64,000 nucleotides of DNA, from positions 1-64,000 of the forward strand of contig NZ_KB894578.1 of NCBI RefSeq assembly GCF_000374525.1. The letters are read 5' to 3'. A program made the translations under genes and the position numbers. The notes beneath the pieces are model-generated. The model had not been told where the DNA came from, did not search any database, and saw nothing but the letters and a program-made list of their open reading frames with translations. This document shows, piece by piece, positions 25,634-34,169 of the stretch. Each line of letters starts with the position of its first letter. The stretch's first letter is position 1. Source of the DNA: Amorphus coralli DSM 19760 (lineage in GTDB: Bacteria; Pseudomonadota; Alphaproteobacteria; Rhizobiales; Amorphaceae).

Positions 25634-26932
25634 ATGAAGACCAACATCCTGATGATCGGCGCTGCGGCGACAGTCGCCTGTGCCTCTGCCGCCAGTGCTG
25701 CGGATCTGCCCGTCGCTCCCGAGCCGATCGACTATGTGCGGGTGTGCGACGCCTATGGCGCCGGCTTCTATTACATCCCCGGCACGGATACCTGCCTGAA
25801 CGTCTCCGGCCGCGTCCGCGCGGAGTATCGCGGGTTCAACTACAACCGGAATTTCCGCGAGGCGACGTCCAACCCGAGCCAGGCCCGCGACTTCGATTCC
25901 AGCGAGTTCCGGGCCCGCGGTTACATCTACATGGACTCGCGCACCAACACCGAGTTCGGCCTGCTGCGTACCTACACCGAAATTTTCCTGACCGTGGACA
26001 ACAACGACGACGTCCAGACGTCGATGGACCACGCCTACATCCAGTTCGGCGGGTTCACCTTCGGGCGCGGCCAGTCCTTCTATGATTTCGTGAATTACGC
26101 GGCCTACGCCTCGGTCTTCACGCCGCAGCTGTCGGACCAGAAGACCAACCTGGCCGCCTACACCTTCGCGTTCGGCAACGGCTTCTCGTCGTCGGTGTCC
26201 ATCGAAGACACCTCGGCTCGCCGTTCCGGTATCGGCGGTGCCTACACCACGTCGACCACGTCGGTGGTGGGCGTGGACGCGGCCGGAAACGACATCACCC
26301 AGACGACCACCGAAAGCGTTGGCTACGGCGGCACCAAGTATCCCGACCTGGTGGCCAACCTGCGGGTCGATCAGGGCTGGGGCTCCGCGCAGCTGATGGC
26401 CGCCGGCCACCAGGTCTGGCCGGGCTACCGCGCCGAAGGAACGGCGGAGAGCAAGGTCGGCTTCGCGGTCGGCGGCGGCGTTCTCTTCAACCTGCCGTTC
26501 GGCGTCGGCACCCGGATGAACGTCACCGGCACCTATGCCAACGGCGCCACGTCCTACGCGTCGACCGACACGACCGGCTTCTCCTCCCCGCGCGGCTTTA
26601 TCGTCGAGGCGACCGATGCCTCGTTCAATTCCGCAACGGGCGACATCGAAACCAACGAGGCCTGGTCGGTCTCGGGCGGTGTTGGCACCCAGATCAGCCC
26701 GGAACTCGGCTTCGGCATCCAGGGCGGCTACTTCATGATGTCCGACCAGGTGGACAGCGACAACTCGTTCTCCAACGTCGACGTCCAGGGCGACATCACC
26801 TATGCGCCGGGCAACATCTCCGGCCTCGAGATGGGCGTCGGTCTGGAGTACCGCTACGTGAACCCGGGTGAGGAAGCGGCTTCCAGCGGCGACGCCTACG
26901 CCGGCTTCTTCCGCGCCGAGCGCACCTTCTAA
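25634..26932 (+). CDS. Outer-membrane porin, Porin_2 family (copy 1)
   Basis: 432 aa. A signal peptide ends in ASA-A near residue 22, and the mature start ADLPVAPEPIDYVRVCDAYG is shared by all four copies. The GTDTC segment supplies the second conserved Cys. The barrel then shows alternating beta strands and ends in aromatic Phe (AERTF), the sorting signal for BAM. Trimeric alphaproteobacterial porins of the Omp2b type let small solutes through. It is the longest of the four, with an extra Thr-rich loop near residue 220. A terminator follows. Confidence 0.93.
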   Translation: MKTNILMIGAAATVACASAASAADLPVAPEPIDYVRVCDAYGAGFYYIPGTDTCLNVSGRVRAEYRGFNYNRNFREATSNPSQARDFDSSEFRARGYIYMDSRTNTEFGLLRTYTEIFLTVDNNDDVQTSMDHAYIQFGGFTFGRGQSFYDFVNYAAYASVFTPQLSDQKTNLAAYTFAFGNGFSSSVSIEDTSARRSGIGGAYTTSTTSVVGVDAAGNDITQTTTESVGYGGTKYPDLVANLRVDQGWGSAQLMAAGHQVWPGYRAEGTAESKVGFAVGGGVLFNLPFGVGTRMNVTGTYANGATSYASTDTTGFSSPRGFIVEATDASFNSATGDIETNEAWSVSGGVGTQISPELGFGIQGGYFMMSDQVDSDNSFSNVDVQGDITYAPGNISGLEMGVGLEYRYVNPGEEAASSGDAYAGFFRAERTF

Positions 26933-27008
26933 CTGGCGTTGCGGGGGGCGTGTCCTCCCGCGGTCTCCGGCCACCGATCAGGTCGGAGCCGATCCGAAGA
27001 ACTAGAAA

Positions 27009-27034
27009 GCCCGCCGGCAACGGCGGGCTTTTTT
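27009..27034 (+). terminator. Rho-independent terminator of porin 1
   Basis: GCCCGCCG / CGGCGGGC (27009-27016 with 27021-27028), GCAA loop, then six T. It lies 76 bases after the porin stop. Confidence 0.92.
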
Positions 27035-27254
27035 GGTGTGGCGCGATGGCAACGCGATGCCGGTTCTTGCAGCCTGAGACACGTTCAGCGCACCATGTGC
27101 AACCGAAGTGTCATAGGTAAGTCTTAACGACGGAGTGAACGCGCGCTCTGGATCTCGAACAGTCCTTTCGCGCGCAATACGATTCGCTGTCGTCTCACCG
27201 GCTGCGGGTCAGAGGTCCGCCCAGCGCCCTGTGGGGCACGCGTTGGAGAAAGAC
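27035..27254 (+). other. Intergenic region before porin 2
   Basis: The 322-base space between porins 1 and 2 consists of the terminator and 220 bases of leader and promoter DNA. The porin 2 ribosome site (GGAGAAAG) lies about 7 bases before its ATG. No clear promoter hexamers were recognised. Confidence 0.4.
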
Positions 27255-28433
27255 ATGCGCAAGACCCATCTCCTTGCCGGCCTGGCTGCCGTCGTCCTCG
27301 GCACCGGCGTGGCTGAAGCCGCCGACCTGCCGGTGGCTCCCGAGCCGATTGATTATGTTCGTGTCTGCGACGCCTTCGGCACGGGCTTCTATTACATCCC
27401 CGGAACCGACACCTGCATTTCGGTGCGCGGCCGTGTCCGGACGGAGTATCGCTACTTCGACAGCGAGTTCGTCGATCACTGGCGCGACTATGACTCCACC
27501 GAGTTTCGCGCCCGCGGCTACATCTACATGGACTCGCGCACCAACACCGAGTTCGGCCTGCTGCGCGCCTACAACGAGTTCCGCCTGACCACGGATGCCC
27601 CCGGCGGGACGAGTCTGTCGCTGGAGCACTCCTTCATCCAGTTCGGCGGCTTCACCTTCGGTAAGACGCAGTCCTTCTACGATTTCCTCGAGTACACGAC
27701 CTTCGCCTTCGCCTGGTATCCCAGCATCTCCGATACCAAGACCCCGGTCGGCGCCTACACGTTCGCCTTTGGCAACGGCGTTTCCAGCACGCTTGCCCTG
27801 GAAGCAGCCAATGTGCGCCGCACCGACATCGGCGGCTACACGCCCGGCTATGGCGGCGTGAAATATCCTGATCTCGTTGCCAACGTGCGCATCGACCAGG
27901 GTTGGGGTACGGCGCAGGTCATGGGCGCGCTGCATCAGGTCTGGCCGGGCTACAACGCCGCCGGTTCGACGCCAGGCAGCGAACTCGGCTGGGTTGCCGG
28001 CGCCGGTGTGAACCTGAAGCTGCCGTTCGCCTCGGGCGCGAGCTTCAATTTCCAGGGCAGCTATTCGCAGGGTGCGGTTGACTACGTGTCCTCGCAGCCG
28101 ACGAGCCCGAACGGCGACGTCTACGATGCCTATCTCGATGCCTCCGGCGGACTTGAGCTCTCCACCGCCTGGTCGCTTTCGGGCGGTTTCGCGTTCGACC
28201 TGACCCAGACGGTCGGCGCGAACATCATGGCCGGTTATCTGGATTACCAGAACGACGCCGACGCGATGAACGACTTCAAGAACTACGACCTGCAGGGCAA
28301 CATCACCTGGTCGCCGGTGTCGGGTCTCCTGTTCGGCGTCGAGGTCGATTATCGGTACGTGGATACGTCCTCACCGGCCTACGACGACGGCAGCGTCTGG
28401 GCGGGGGACTTCCGGGTCCAGCGGACGTTCTGA
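27255..28433 (+). CDS. Outer-membrane porin, Porin_2 family (copy 2)
   Basis: 392 aa. ATG 27255 is chosen because it opens a proper signal peptide (MRKTHLL..., cleaved after AEA) and has GGAGAAAG upstream. The mature protein keeps ADLPVAPEP, VCDAFG and GTDTC, the RARGYIYMDSRTNTEFG strand and the terminal VQRTF. It is the shortest of the four because the loops after the first strands are trimmed. It has its own leader and terminator, so the four porins are separately controlled units and not one operon. Confidence 0.93.
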   Translation: MRKTHLLAGLAAVVLGTGVAEAADLPVAPEPIDYVRVCDAFGTGFYYIPGTDTCISVRGRVRTEYRYFDSEFVDHWRDYDSTEFRARGYIYMDSRTNTEFGLLRAYNEFRLTTDAPGGTSLSLEHSFIQFGGFTFGKTQSFYDFLEYTTFAFAWYPSISDTKTPVGAYTFAFGNGVSSTLALEAANVRRTDIGGYTPGYGGVKYPDLVANVRIDQGWGTAQVMGALHQVWPGYNAAGSTPGSELGWVAGAGVNLKLPFASGASFNFQGSYSQGAVDYVSSQPTSPNGDVYDAYLDASGGLELSTAWSLSGGFAFDLTQTVGANIMAGYLDYQNDADAMNDFKNYDLQGNITWSPVSGLLFGVEVDYRYVDTSSPAYDDGSVWAGDFRVQRTF

Positions 28434-28471
28434 ACGATCCAACCCGATTTCACCGGGATTCGGGTCTGAAC

Positions 28472-28504
28472 AAGGGCAGGGGCGCGCTCCGTCTGCCCTT
28501 TTTT
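28472..28504 (+). terminator. Rho-independent terminator of porin 2
   Basis: AAGGGCAG / CTGCCCTT (28472-28479 with 28493-28500), 13-base loop, run of T to 28504. It lies 38 bases after the stop codon. Confidence 0.88.
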
Positions 28505-28895
28505 CGTCAACAACCCGACCTGGCGGCGCCGATGTCCGCCTTTGGACGCGATTTCCTAGATTAAGTGCCGGTGTGGCATTCGAGCATCAAAACTCGATCG
28601 CACTTCTAGTTTCCAATTTTCGCGCTCTATGTTCCTCGACAAGAACGCGAAAATAAACTACCGACGTTATGGAAAATAATTTCAGACCATCGTCTGGAAA
28701 CGACTGAGTAAGAGTGTCGCGGATACTGCGGCCGATCGTCTCTGCCCACCAGAAATCCTCCCGATAAGGTCTGATGGACCGAGCCGCCAGGGCGCCTCAG
28801 GGCATCTGGCGGATGCGGGCGACTTTCGGCCCCGCGTACCGGGGGGTCGATCAACTGGTGAGCGTCCTCAAGGGACGAAGCTTGGAGTTTCTTCG
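28505..28895. other. AT-rich intergenic region before porin 3
   Basis: About 390 bases without a gene. 28560-28720 is clearly more AT-rich than its surroundings (several runs of A and T around 28640-28690), as expected for a strong regulated promoter or nucleoid-protein binding. A GGAG site precedes the next ATG. Confidence 0.4.
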
Positions 28896-30134
28896 ATGAT
28901 GAAGCGCGTTCTTCTGGGTGTCGTCGGCGGCGTGATCGCCGTGCCGGCCGCCTATGCTGCCGACCTGCCGGTGGCCCCCGAGCCCGTCGACTATGTCCGC
29001 GTCTGCGACGCGTTCGGCGCGGGCTTCTACTATATCCCCGGAACCGACACCTGCATTTCGGTGCGTGGTCGTGTCCGCGCGGAGTACCGCTACGGCGAGA
29101 GCGAACTGGCGCAGAATTACGGCGCCCACTGGCGCGACATGAACTCGTCGCAGTTCCGCACCCGCGGCTACATCTACATGGACTCGCGCACCAACACCGA
29201 GTTCGGCCTGCTGCGCGCCTACAACGAGTTCTGGGTCACCTACGATTCCACCGGCCTGTTCGGCTTCAACGGTGACGGCGGCGGCTCGTCCGTGACGCTG
29301 TGGAACTCCTTCATCCAGTTCGGTGGCTTCACCTTCGGCCGCACGCAGTCCTTCTACGACTTCGTCGCTTATCCGACCTGGGCCTCGGTGTTCACGCCGC
29401 AGATCTCCGACCAGCGCCAGACGCTGGGCGCCTACACCTTCGCCTTCGGCAACGGCGTCTCCACATCGCTTGCCCTGGAGAGCGCGGATGATCGCCGCAG
29501 CGGCATCGACAGCTATGCGCCGGGCTATGGCGGTACGAAGTATCCCGACTTCGTGGCCAACGTCCGCATCGACCAGGGGTGGGGCTCCGCGCAGGTGATG
29601 GGTGCGCTGCACCAGGTCTGGCCGGGCTACAACTCGGTCGGCACCACGCCGGAGAGCGAACTCGGCTGGGCCGTCGGCGGTGGCGTGAAGGTCAACATGC
29701 CGTTTGCGGCGGGCGTCACGGTCAATCTGCAGGGTGCCTATTCGAAGGGTGCCTTCGCCTACGCGACCTCCAGCGCGACCGGCCCGGGCAACGGCTTCGG
29801 CTTCGGCGGCGGCAACGGCGGCTATGACGCCGTGCTCGATTCCTCGGGCGATCTGGAGCTGTCCGAAGCCTGGACGGTGTCGGGCGGTCTCGGCTTCGCC
29901 ATCAACCCGAACCTGAGCGTTGCGGTGGCCGGCGGCTATCTCGACTACACCAACAGCGCCAATCCGGTTGACGACTTCAAGAACTATGACGCGCAGGGCC
30001 AGGTGGTCTGGACGCCGGTCGATGGTCTGATCATGGGGCCGGCCGTCGAGTACCGGTACGTGGACGCCGACGACAGCGCCTACGAGGACGGCAGCATCTG
30101 GACCGGTCTCTTCCGCGTCCAGCGCACCTTCTAG
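28896..30134 (+). CDS. Outer-membrane porin, Porin_2 family (copy 3)
   Basis: 412 aa from ATG 28896 (a second ATG follows directly), with GGAG nine bases upstream. The signal peptide ends at AYA and the mature start ADLPVAPEPVDYVRVCDAFG matches the other copies. A Gly-rich loop (about residues 300-315, GFGFGGGNGG) is unique to this copy. The last residues are VQRTF. No good terminator follows, unlike after copies 1, 2 and 4. Confidence 0.93.
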   Translation: MMKRVLLGVVGGVIAVPAAYAADLPVAPEPVDYVRVCDAFGAGFYYIPGTDTCISVRGRVRAEYRYGESELAQNYGAHWRDMNSSQFRTRGYIYMDSRTNTEFGLLRAYNEFWVTYDSTGLFGFNGDGGGSSVTLWNSFIQFGGFTFGRTQSFYDFVAYPTWASVFTPQISDQRQTLGAYTFAFGNGVSTSLALESADDRRSGIDSYAPGYGGTKYPDFVANVRIDQGWGSAQVMGALHQVWPGYNSVGTTPESELGWAVGGGVKVNMPFAAGVTVNLQGAYSKGAFAYATSSATGPGNGFGFGGGNGGYDAVLDSSGDLELSEAWTVSGGLGFAINPNLSVAVAGGYLDYTNSANPVDDFKNYDAQGQVVWTPVDGLIMGPAVEYRYVDADDSAYEDGSIWTGLFRVQRTF

Positions 30135-30765
30135 GCAGGAGGGCCGAACGGCGACGGCGCTTCGGGCATTGCCCTGGCGCTGCCGCCGGCGGGACCGGGG
30201 CCGGTCCCTCCAGCCGGCCCCGCTGATCCCGGACGCAGCTCCTTGCCTGACGCCCCGGACATGGCCGATGCCGGGGCATCAGGCGGGGAGGATCAACCGG
30301 CAGGCGACGCCTGACCCGCCTGCCGGTCCCCGAATCCGCGGTCCTTGACCCGCCCGGCGGCGATTGCGTGCAGAATCGCCACACTGCCCAGCCAACGGCC
30401 GAGCCGGCTTCGCTTTTCGACGCGATGTTTATTGATTCTTAAGAGAATCTGGTGGTCGGACCGGCCGGATCCAGGGTCCAGGACCCCTGCGGCACCCCGG
30501 ATTGTGGCGTCTCTGCAACAGCGGATTCCAAATGAACCCCGGAACCGGGTCGGAACGCGTGGTTGCGATTGAACCGGCGAAGCTAATCGATATGGTCACC
30601 CTGCAACCGGTCGCTGACCGGAAGCGACCCGAGCGCCGACTAAAGATTCGAACGAATTCGACACCGGCATCGGGTCTGATCAGAGAAGGGCCGATTGAAA
30701 CCAGCGGCCACAGTCTTTGGGTCAATTTGGTCAGTCTCTTATCTGACAAGCTTGGAGGTCAGGAC
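30135..30765. other. 631-base intergenic region between porins 3 and 4
   Basis: No gene is supported here. Visible elements are a GC-rich stretch with short inverted repeats but no T-run (30150-30340), the dyad GATTCT-N4-AGAATC at 30434-30449, and the hairpin GTCAG-N8-CTGAC at 30730-30747 just before the porin 4 ribosome site GGAGGTCAGG. An in-frame extension of porin 4 upstream to 30502 is rejected because it would precede the signal peptide. Confidence 0.45.
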
Positions 30766-31968
30766 ATGAATATGAAGACTCTTCTCCTCGGTACCGCTGC
30801 CGGCGTGCTGGCTGCGACCGGTGCTCAGGCTGCCGATCTTCCGGTCGCCCCGGAGCCGATCGACTACGTCCGCGTCTGCGACGCGTTCGGTGCGGGCTTC
30901 TACTACATCCCCGGCACTGACACCTGCCTGTCGGTCCGTGGCCGTGTCCGTGCGGAGTATCGCTACTTCGACACCGACGGTTCCACGCTCCGTGCGGCTG
31001 GCACCAACTGGCGCGACTTCAACTCCACCGCCTTCCGCGCCCGTGGCTACATCTACATGGACTCGCGCACCAACACCGAGTTCGGCCTGCTGCGTGCCTA
31101 CAACGAGTTCTGGATCACCTACGACGCTCCGGGCGGCTCGACCGGCCTGACGCTGTGGAACTCCTTCATCCAGTTCGGCGGCTTCACCTTCGGTCGCACG
31201 CAGTCGTTCTACGACTTCGTGGTCTACCCGACCTGGGCCTTCGCCTTCACCCCGCAGGTCTCCGACCAGCGTCAGAACCTCGCTGCCTACACGTTCGCGT
31301 TCGGCAACGGCTTCTCCGCTTCGGTGGCTCTCGAAGCTGCTTCCGAGCGTCGTATCGGCATCGCCAACTACGCTCCGGACTACGGCGGAACGAAGTACCC
31401 GGATCTGGTCGCCAACCTGCGCATCGATCAGGGTTGGGGTTCGGCTCAGTTGAGCGGTGCTGTTCGCCAGGTGTGGCCGGGCTACAACGCCGCTGGCATG
31501 ACGCCGAGCAGCGAAGTGGGCTGGGCTCTTAACGGTGGTGTGAAGTTCAACCTGCCGTTCGGCTCGGGCGTCACCGCCAACCTGTCGGGTGCCTACACGA
31601 AGGGCGCCGTGGCCTACGCTTCTTCCAACTTCAACAGCTGGGAAGACGTCGGCGACGCCTCTTACAACCCGGTCACGGGTGACCTCGACCTCGCCACGGC
31701 TTGGTCGGTGTCGGGTGGCTTCGGCTTCTCCTTCACCCCGACCGTCGGCGCTGCGATCCAGGCCGGTTACCTCGACTACGAGGACGGCGTCACGTCGCTC
31801 AACGACTTCAAGAACTACGACGTTCAGGGCAACATCACCTGGACCCCGGTTTCGGGTCTCCTGATGGGTGTCGAAGTCGACTACCGCTACGTGGACCAGG
31901 ACTCCGCTTCCGCTTACCCGGATGCGAACCTCTGGGCTGGCGCCTTCCGCGTGCAGCGCACCTTCTAA
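30766..31968 (+). CDS. Outer-membrane porin, Porin_2 family (copy 4, codon bias of a highly expressed gene)
   Basis: 400 aa from ATG 30766, with a strong GGAGG site upstream. The signal peptide (MNMKTLLLGTAAG..., cleaved after AQA) leads to ADLPVAPEPIDYVRVCDAFG. The conserved strands, both cysteines and terminal VQRTF are present. Compared with its paralogues it uses GCT, CGT, GGT and CTC codons far more often, the pattern of strongly expressed genes in high-GC alphaproteobacteria, so this is likely the major porin. It is followed by a near-ideal terminator. Confidence 0.94.
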   Translation: MNMKTLLLGTAAGVLAATGAQAADLPVAPEPIDYVRVCDAFGAGFYYIPGTDTCLSVRGRVRAEYRYFDTDGSTLRAAGTNWRDFNSTAFRARGYIYMDSRTNTEFGLLRAYNEFWITYDAPGGSTGLTLWNSFIQFGGFTFGRTQSFYDFVVYPTWAFAFTPQVSDQRQNLAAYTFAFGNGFSASVALEAASERRIGIANYAPDYGGTKYPDLVANLRIDQGWGSAQLSGAVRQVWPGYNAAGMTPSSEVGWALNGGVKFNLPFGSGVTANLSGAYTKGAVAYASSNFNSWEDVGDASYNPVTGDLDLATAWSVSGGFGFSFTPTVGAAIQAGYLDYEDGVTSLNDFKNYDVQGNITWTPVSGLLMGVEVDYRYVDQDSASAYPDANLWAGAFRVQRTF

Positions 31969-31997
31969 TCCAGCAAGATCCTCGGATCTTCTGGAGG

Positions 31998-32025
31998 GAC
32001 CCGGCGGGCAACCGCCGGGTCTTTT
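31998..32025 (+). terminator. Rho-independent terminator of porin 4
   Basis: GACCCGGCGG / CCGCCGGGTC (31998-32007 with 32012-32021), GCAA loop, TTTT. It lies 29 bases after the stop. Confidence 0.93.
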
Positions 32026-32354
32026 CTGTTTGGGGACGGCATTCAGGGCCGGCGGACGGGCAATCAAACAGCTCCCGATCTTTCTTCGCGGCTCCCCGAG
32101 GGAGCCGTTTTGCGTTCTGGCCACCCGTAAAGCCCGCTGTTTTCGGCCTCTCAGGGCGTCCGGGCAGGGCTGTGCGCCGGCAATCGGCGCAGAACAGCGC
32201 GTCAGGGGGCCTTTCCGTTTCTGCCATGCGGCCCGGGCGAGCGAAAACTTGACGGGTGTGTGCGCAGTTGCGGCAAAATGGGCTGCACTCGGAATGGGTC
32301 TAGGGTAGGGTCCGGCCAGTTCGGGTTCGGCTTTCAGGGCTGGGGAGAGATCTC
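32026..32354. other. Intergenic region before the BON-domain gene
   Basis: About 330 bases with no supported gene. A GGGGAGAG ribosome site at its end serves the next ORF. Nothing else was recognised. Confidence 0.35.
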
Positions 32355-33047
32355 ATGTTTCGTTGGGTTGCCGCGGCGATCTTCACCATCGTGATTCTCG
32401 TTATCGTCGGGGCGGTCGGTGACCGGGCGGCGACCGACACGGAGCTTGCCGCCCGCATCGGCGATCGCCTGGCGAATGAGGGCATTGGTTGGGCGGAAGC
32501 CGAGGTGACGGGTCGCGAGGTGCGGCTGGTCGGTGGCGCTGAAACGGATGAGGAGCGGGCCAAGGCCGCGACCATCGTTCGATCCACGCCTGGTGTGCGC
32601 TCCGTTGATGACCGCACAGAAACGGTGGCCGCCGCGTCGCCCTACGAGTTCGTCATCGAACGCTCCGAAGACAGCACCGTGGCTCGCGGTGTTCTGCCGA
32701 ACTCGCGCGACGTCGGCCGCATTCAGGACGAACTGGCTACCACCTTCGTCTCCGGTCTCGATACGAGCGGACTGTCCGCTGCGAGCGGAGCGCCGGTGAA
32801 CTTCCTTCTCGCCGTGGAGGGGGGGATCAGTGCGGCCGAACTGCTGCAGTCCGGCTCGGTTTCCGTTGACGAGACGGCCGTTCGGATCGAGGGAGTGGCC
32901 ACGGACCAGGCGGCTTACGACGCGCTGACCGGTGGAGGCACGATTTCAGTGCCGCAGGGCTACACCGTCGTGTCGGACCAGGTGACCGTGCCGGCCGAGA
33001 CGGCCGACGCCTCGGGCGAGGACGAGGCGGCGCCGGCCTCGCAGTGA
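32355..33047 (+). CDS. Membrane-anchored BON-domain protein
   Basis: 230 aa. One N-terminal transmembrane helix (about residues 4-22) is followed by a BON-like region (ELAARIGDRLANEG, VRLVGGAETDEERAKAATIVRSTPGVRSV, about 30-90) and a second related half (about 115-205) with an IEGVATDQAAYDAL strand-helix. It resembles the periplasmic N-terminal part of OmpA-like proteins that carry BON domains but lacks the OmpA peptidoglycan-binding domain. BON domains bind membranes or lipids; an envelope role is likely. Confidence 0.65.
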   Translation: MFRWVAAAIFTIVILVIVGAVGDRAATDTELAARIGDRLANEGIGWAEAEVTGREVRLVGGAETDEERAKAATIVRSTPGVRSVDDRTETVAAASPYEFVIERSEDSTVARGVLPNSRDVGRIQDELATTFVSGLDTSGLSAASGAPVNFLLAVEGGISAAELLQSGSVSVDETAVRIEGVATDQAAYDALTGGGTISVPQGYTVVSDQVTVPAETADASGEDEAAPASQ

Positions 33048-33144
33048 CGGCCGCATTGACGAGTGTGGGAATAGTTCAGCTAATTCAGAGCTTTGTCGGA
33101 GTTCTCTGAGGCGCCTTGGTGCGTCCAGACGGATGCGCCGTCCG

Positions 33145-34062
33145 TCAATCGCACGCGCGGGGTGGCCAACGGCGTTCGTCGGCGGCGCTCAGGAATTCCG
33201 CAATTCTCTGGTGGGTCGGCACGTCCCAGAGGAGCGGTGCGTGGCCCTGGTCGGGAATGACGAGGGTGGTCATCTTCGGGTGGGCTTGCCGCATCGCTTC
33301 CAGCGTTGCCGTCGACAGGATATCGGACAGGCCACCCCGCACCACCATCACCGGGGTAGCCTTCATTGCGTAGTAGGCCGGCCAGAGATCGGGCAGGGGC
33401 GTTTCGGGGTTGAAAGCCTCGAAGGCGTCCTGGAGCGCCGGGTCGTAGTCGTAAACGGGCTTGCCGTTGTCGTCGCGGAAGACCTGGTGTGCGAAGCGCA
33501 CCCATTCCTCCGCCACGAGATCGGGAAAGATCTCTTCCTGTCCCTGTCGGAGGGCGTCGACGGCGGCTTCCCATGTATCGGGGCTTTCATCGCCGACATA
33601 GCCCGCGATCCGGGCAAGGCCGTTGCGCTCGATGCGTGGGCCGATGTCGTTGAGAACGGCTGCCGTCATGCGTTCCGGCGCGACCAGCGCTATCGCCATC
33701 ATCACGAGGCCGCCGCGCGAGGTGCCGACAAAGGCAGCGGTGCTTATGCCGGCCGCATCGAGGCCGCGCAGCGTGTCATCGAGTTCCGTCTGCGGCGTGT
33801 AGGTCTGCCAGTCGGCGTAGCCGGAGCGGCCGCGGCCGCGGAAGTCCATGGCAATGACGGCCCTGGGTTTTTCAGCCTTTCGGGAGAGATAGCGGGCAAG
33901 CAGCGTGAAGTCCCGGCTGTTGCGGGTGAGGCCAGGCAGGCAGACGACCGGCGGTAGCGTTGTGGCCTTCGCCGGCGCGTAGTGGCGCGCGAAGAGAGGT
34001 GTGCCGTCGGCGCCGGTCCACGTCAGCTCGGTCCATTCGCCGGTCTCCGGTCCGCCCGTCAT
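33145..34062 (-). CDS. Alpha/beta-fold hydrolase
   Basis: 305 aa from ATG 34062 with AGGAAG upstream. The oxyanion region (VVCLPGLTRNSRDF), DFRGRGRSGYA and the nucleophile elbow GTSRGG (Ser) are present, with a late acidic residue and the catalytic His in QGHAPLLWD near the C-terminus. Members include esterases, epoxide hydrolases and C-C hydrolases. Nothing in the neighbourhood fixes the substrate. It is convergent with the BON gene. Confidence 0.82.
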   Translation of the reverse strand: MTGGPETGEWTELTWTGADGTPLFARHYAPAKATTLPPVVCLPGLTRNSRDFTLLARYLSRKAEKPRAVIAMDFRGRGRSGYADWQTYTPQTELDDTLRGLDAAGISTAAFVGTSRGGLVMMAIALVAPERMTAAVLNDIGPRIERNGLARIAGYVGDESPDTWEAAVDALRQGQEEIFPDLVAEEWVRFAHQVFRDDNGKPVYDYDPALQDAFEAFNPETPLPDLWPAYYAMKATPVMVVRGGLSDILSTATLEAMRQAHPKMTTLVIPDQGHAPLLWDVPTHQRIAEFLSAADERRWPPRACD

Positions 34063-34169
34063 CGCCGCGTCTTCCTGTCGTTTTGGTTTGGCCGGATCGG
34101 ATGCCCGGTCGTGCAGGGGAGGTGATGTCAGATCGCAGCCCGTTGTCAAAGAGGCCGCGCCGGACCTGC

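Noticed and set aside
25337-26974. A 545-codon minus-strand open frame antisense to porin 1
   Set aside because: It is a mirror of a high-GC coding gene with strong third-base bias; the protein shows no domain, and the porin on the other strand is unmistakable.
30739-32124. A 461-codon minus-strand frame antisense to porin 4
   Set aside because: Same cause: stop-free shadow. Similar shadows appear opposite all four porins, following the shared sequence.
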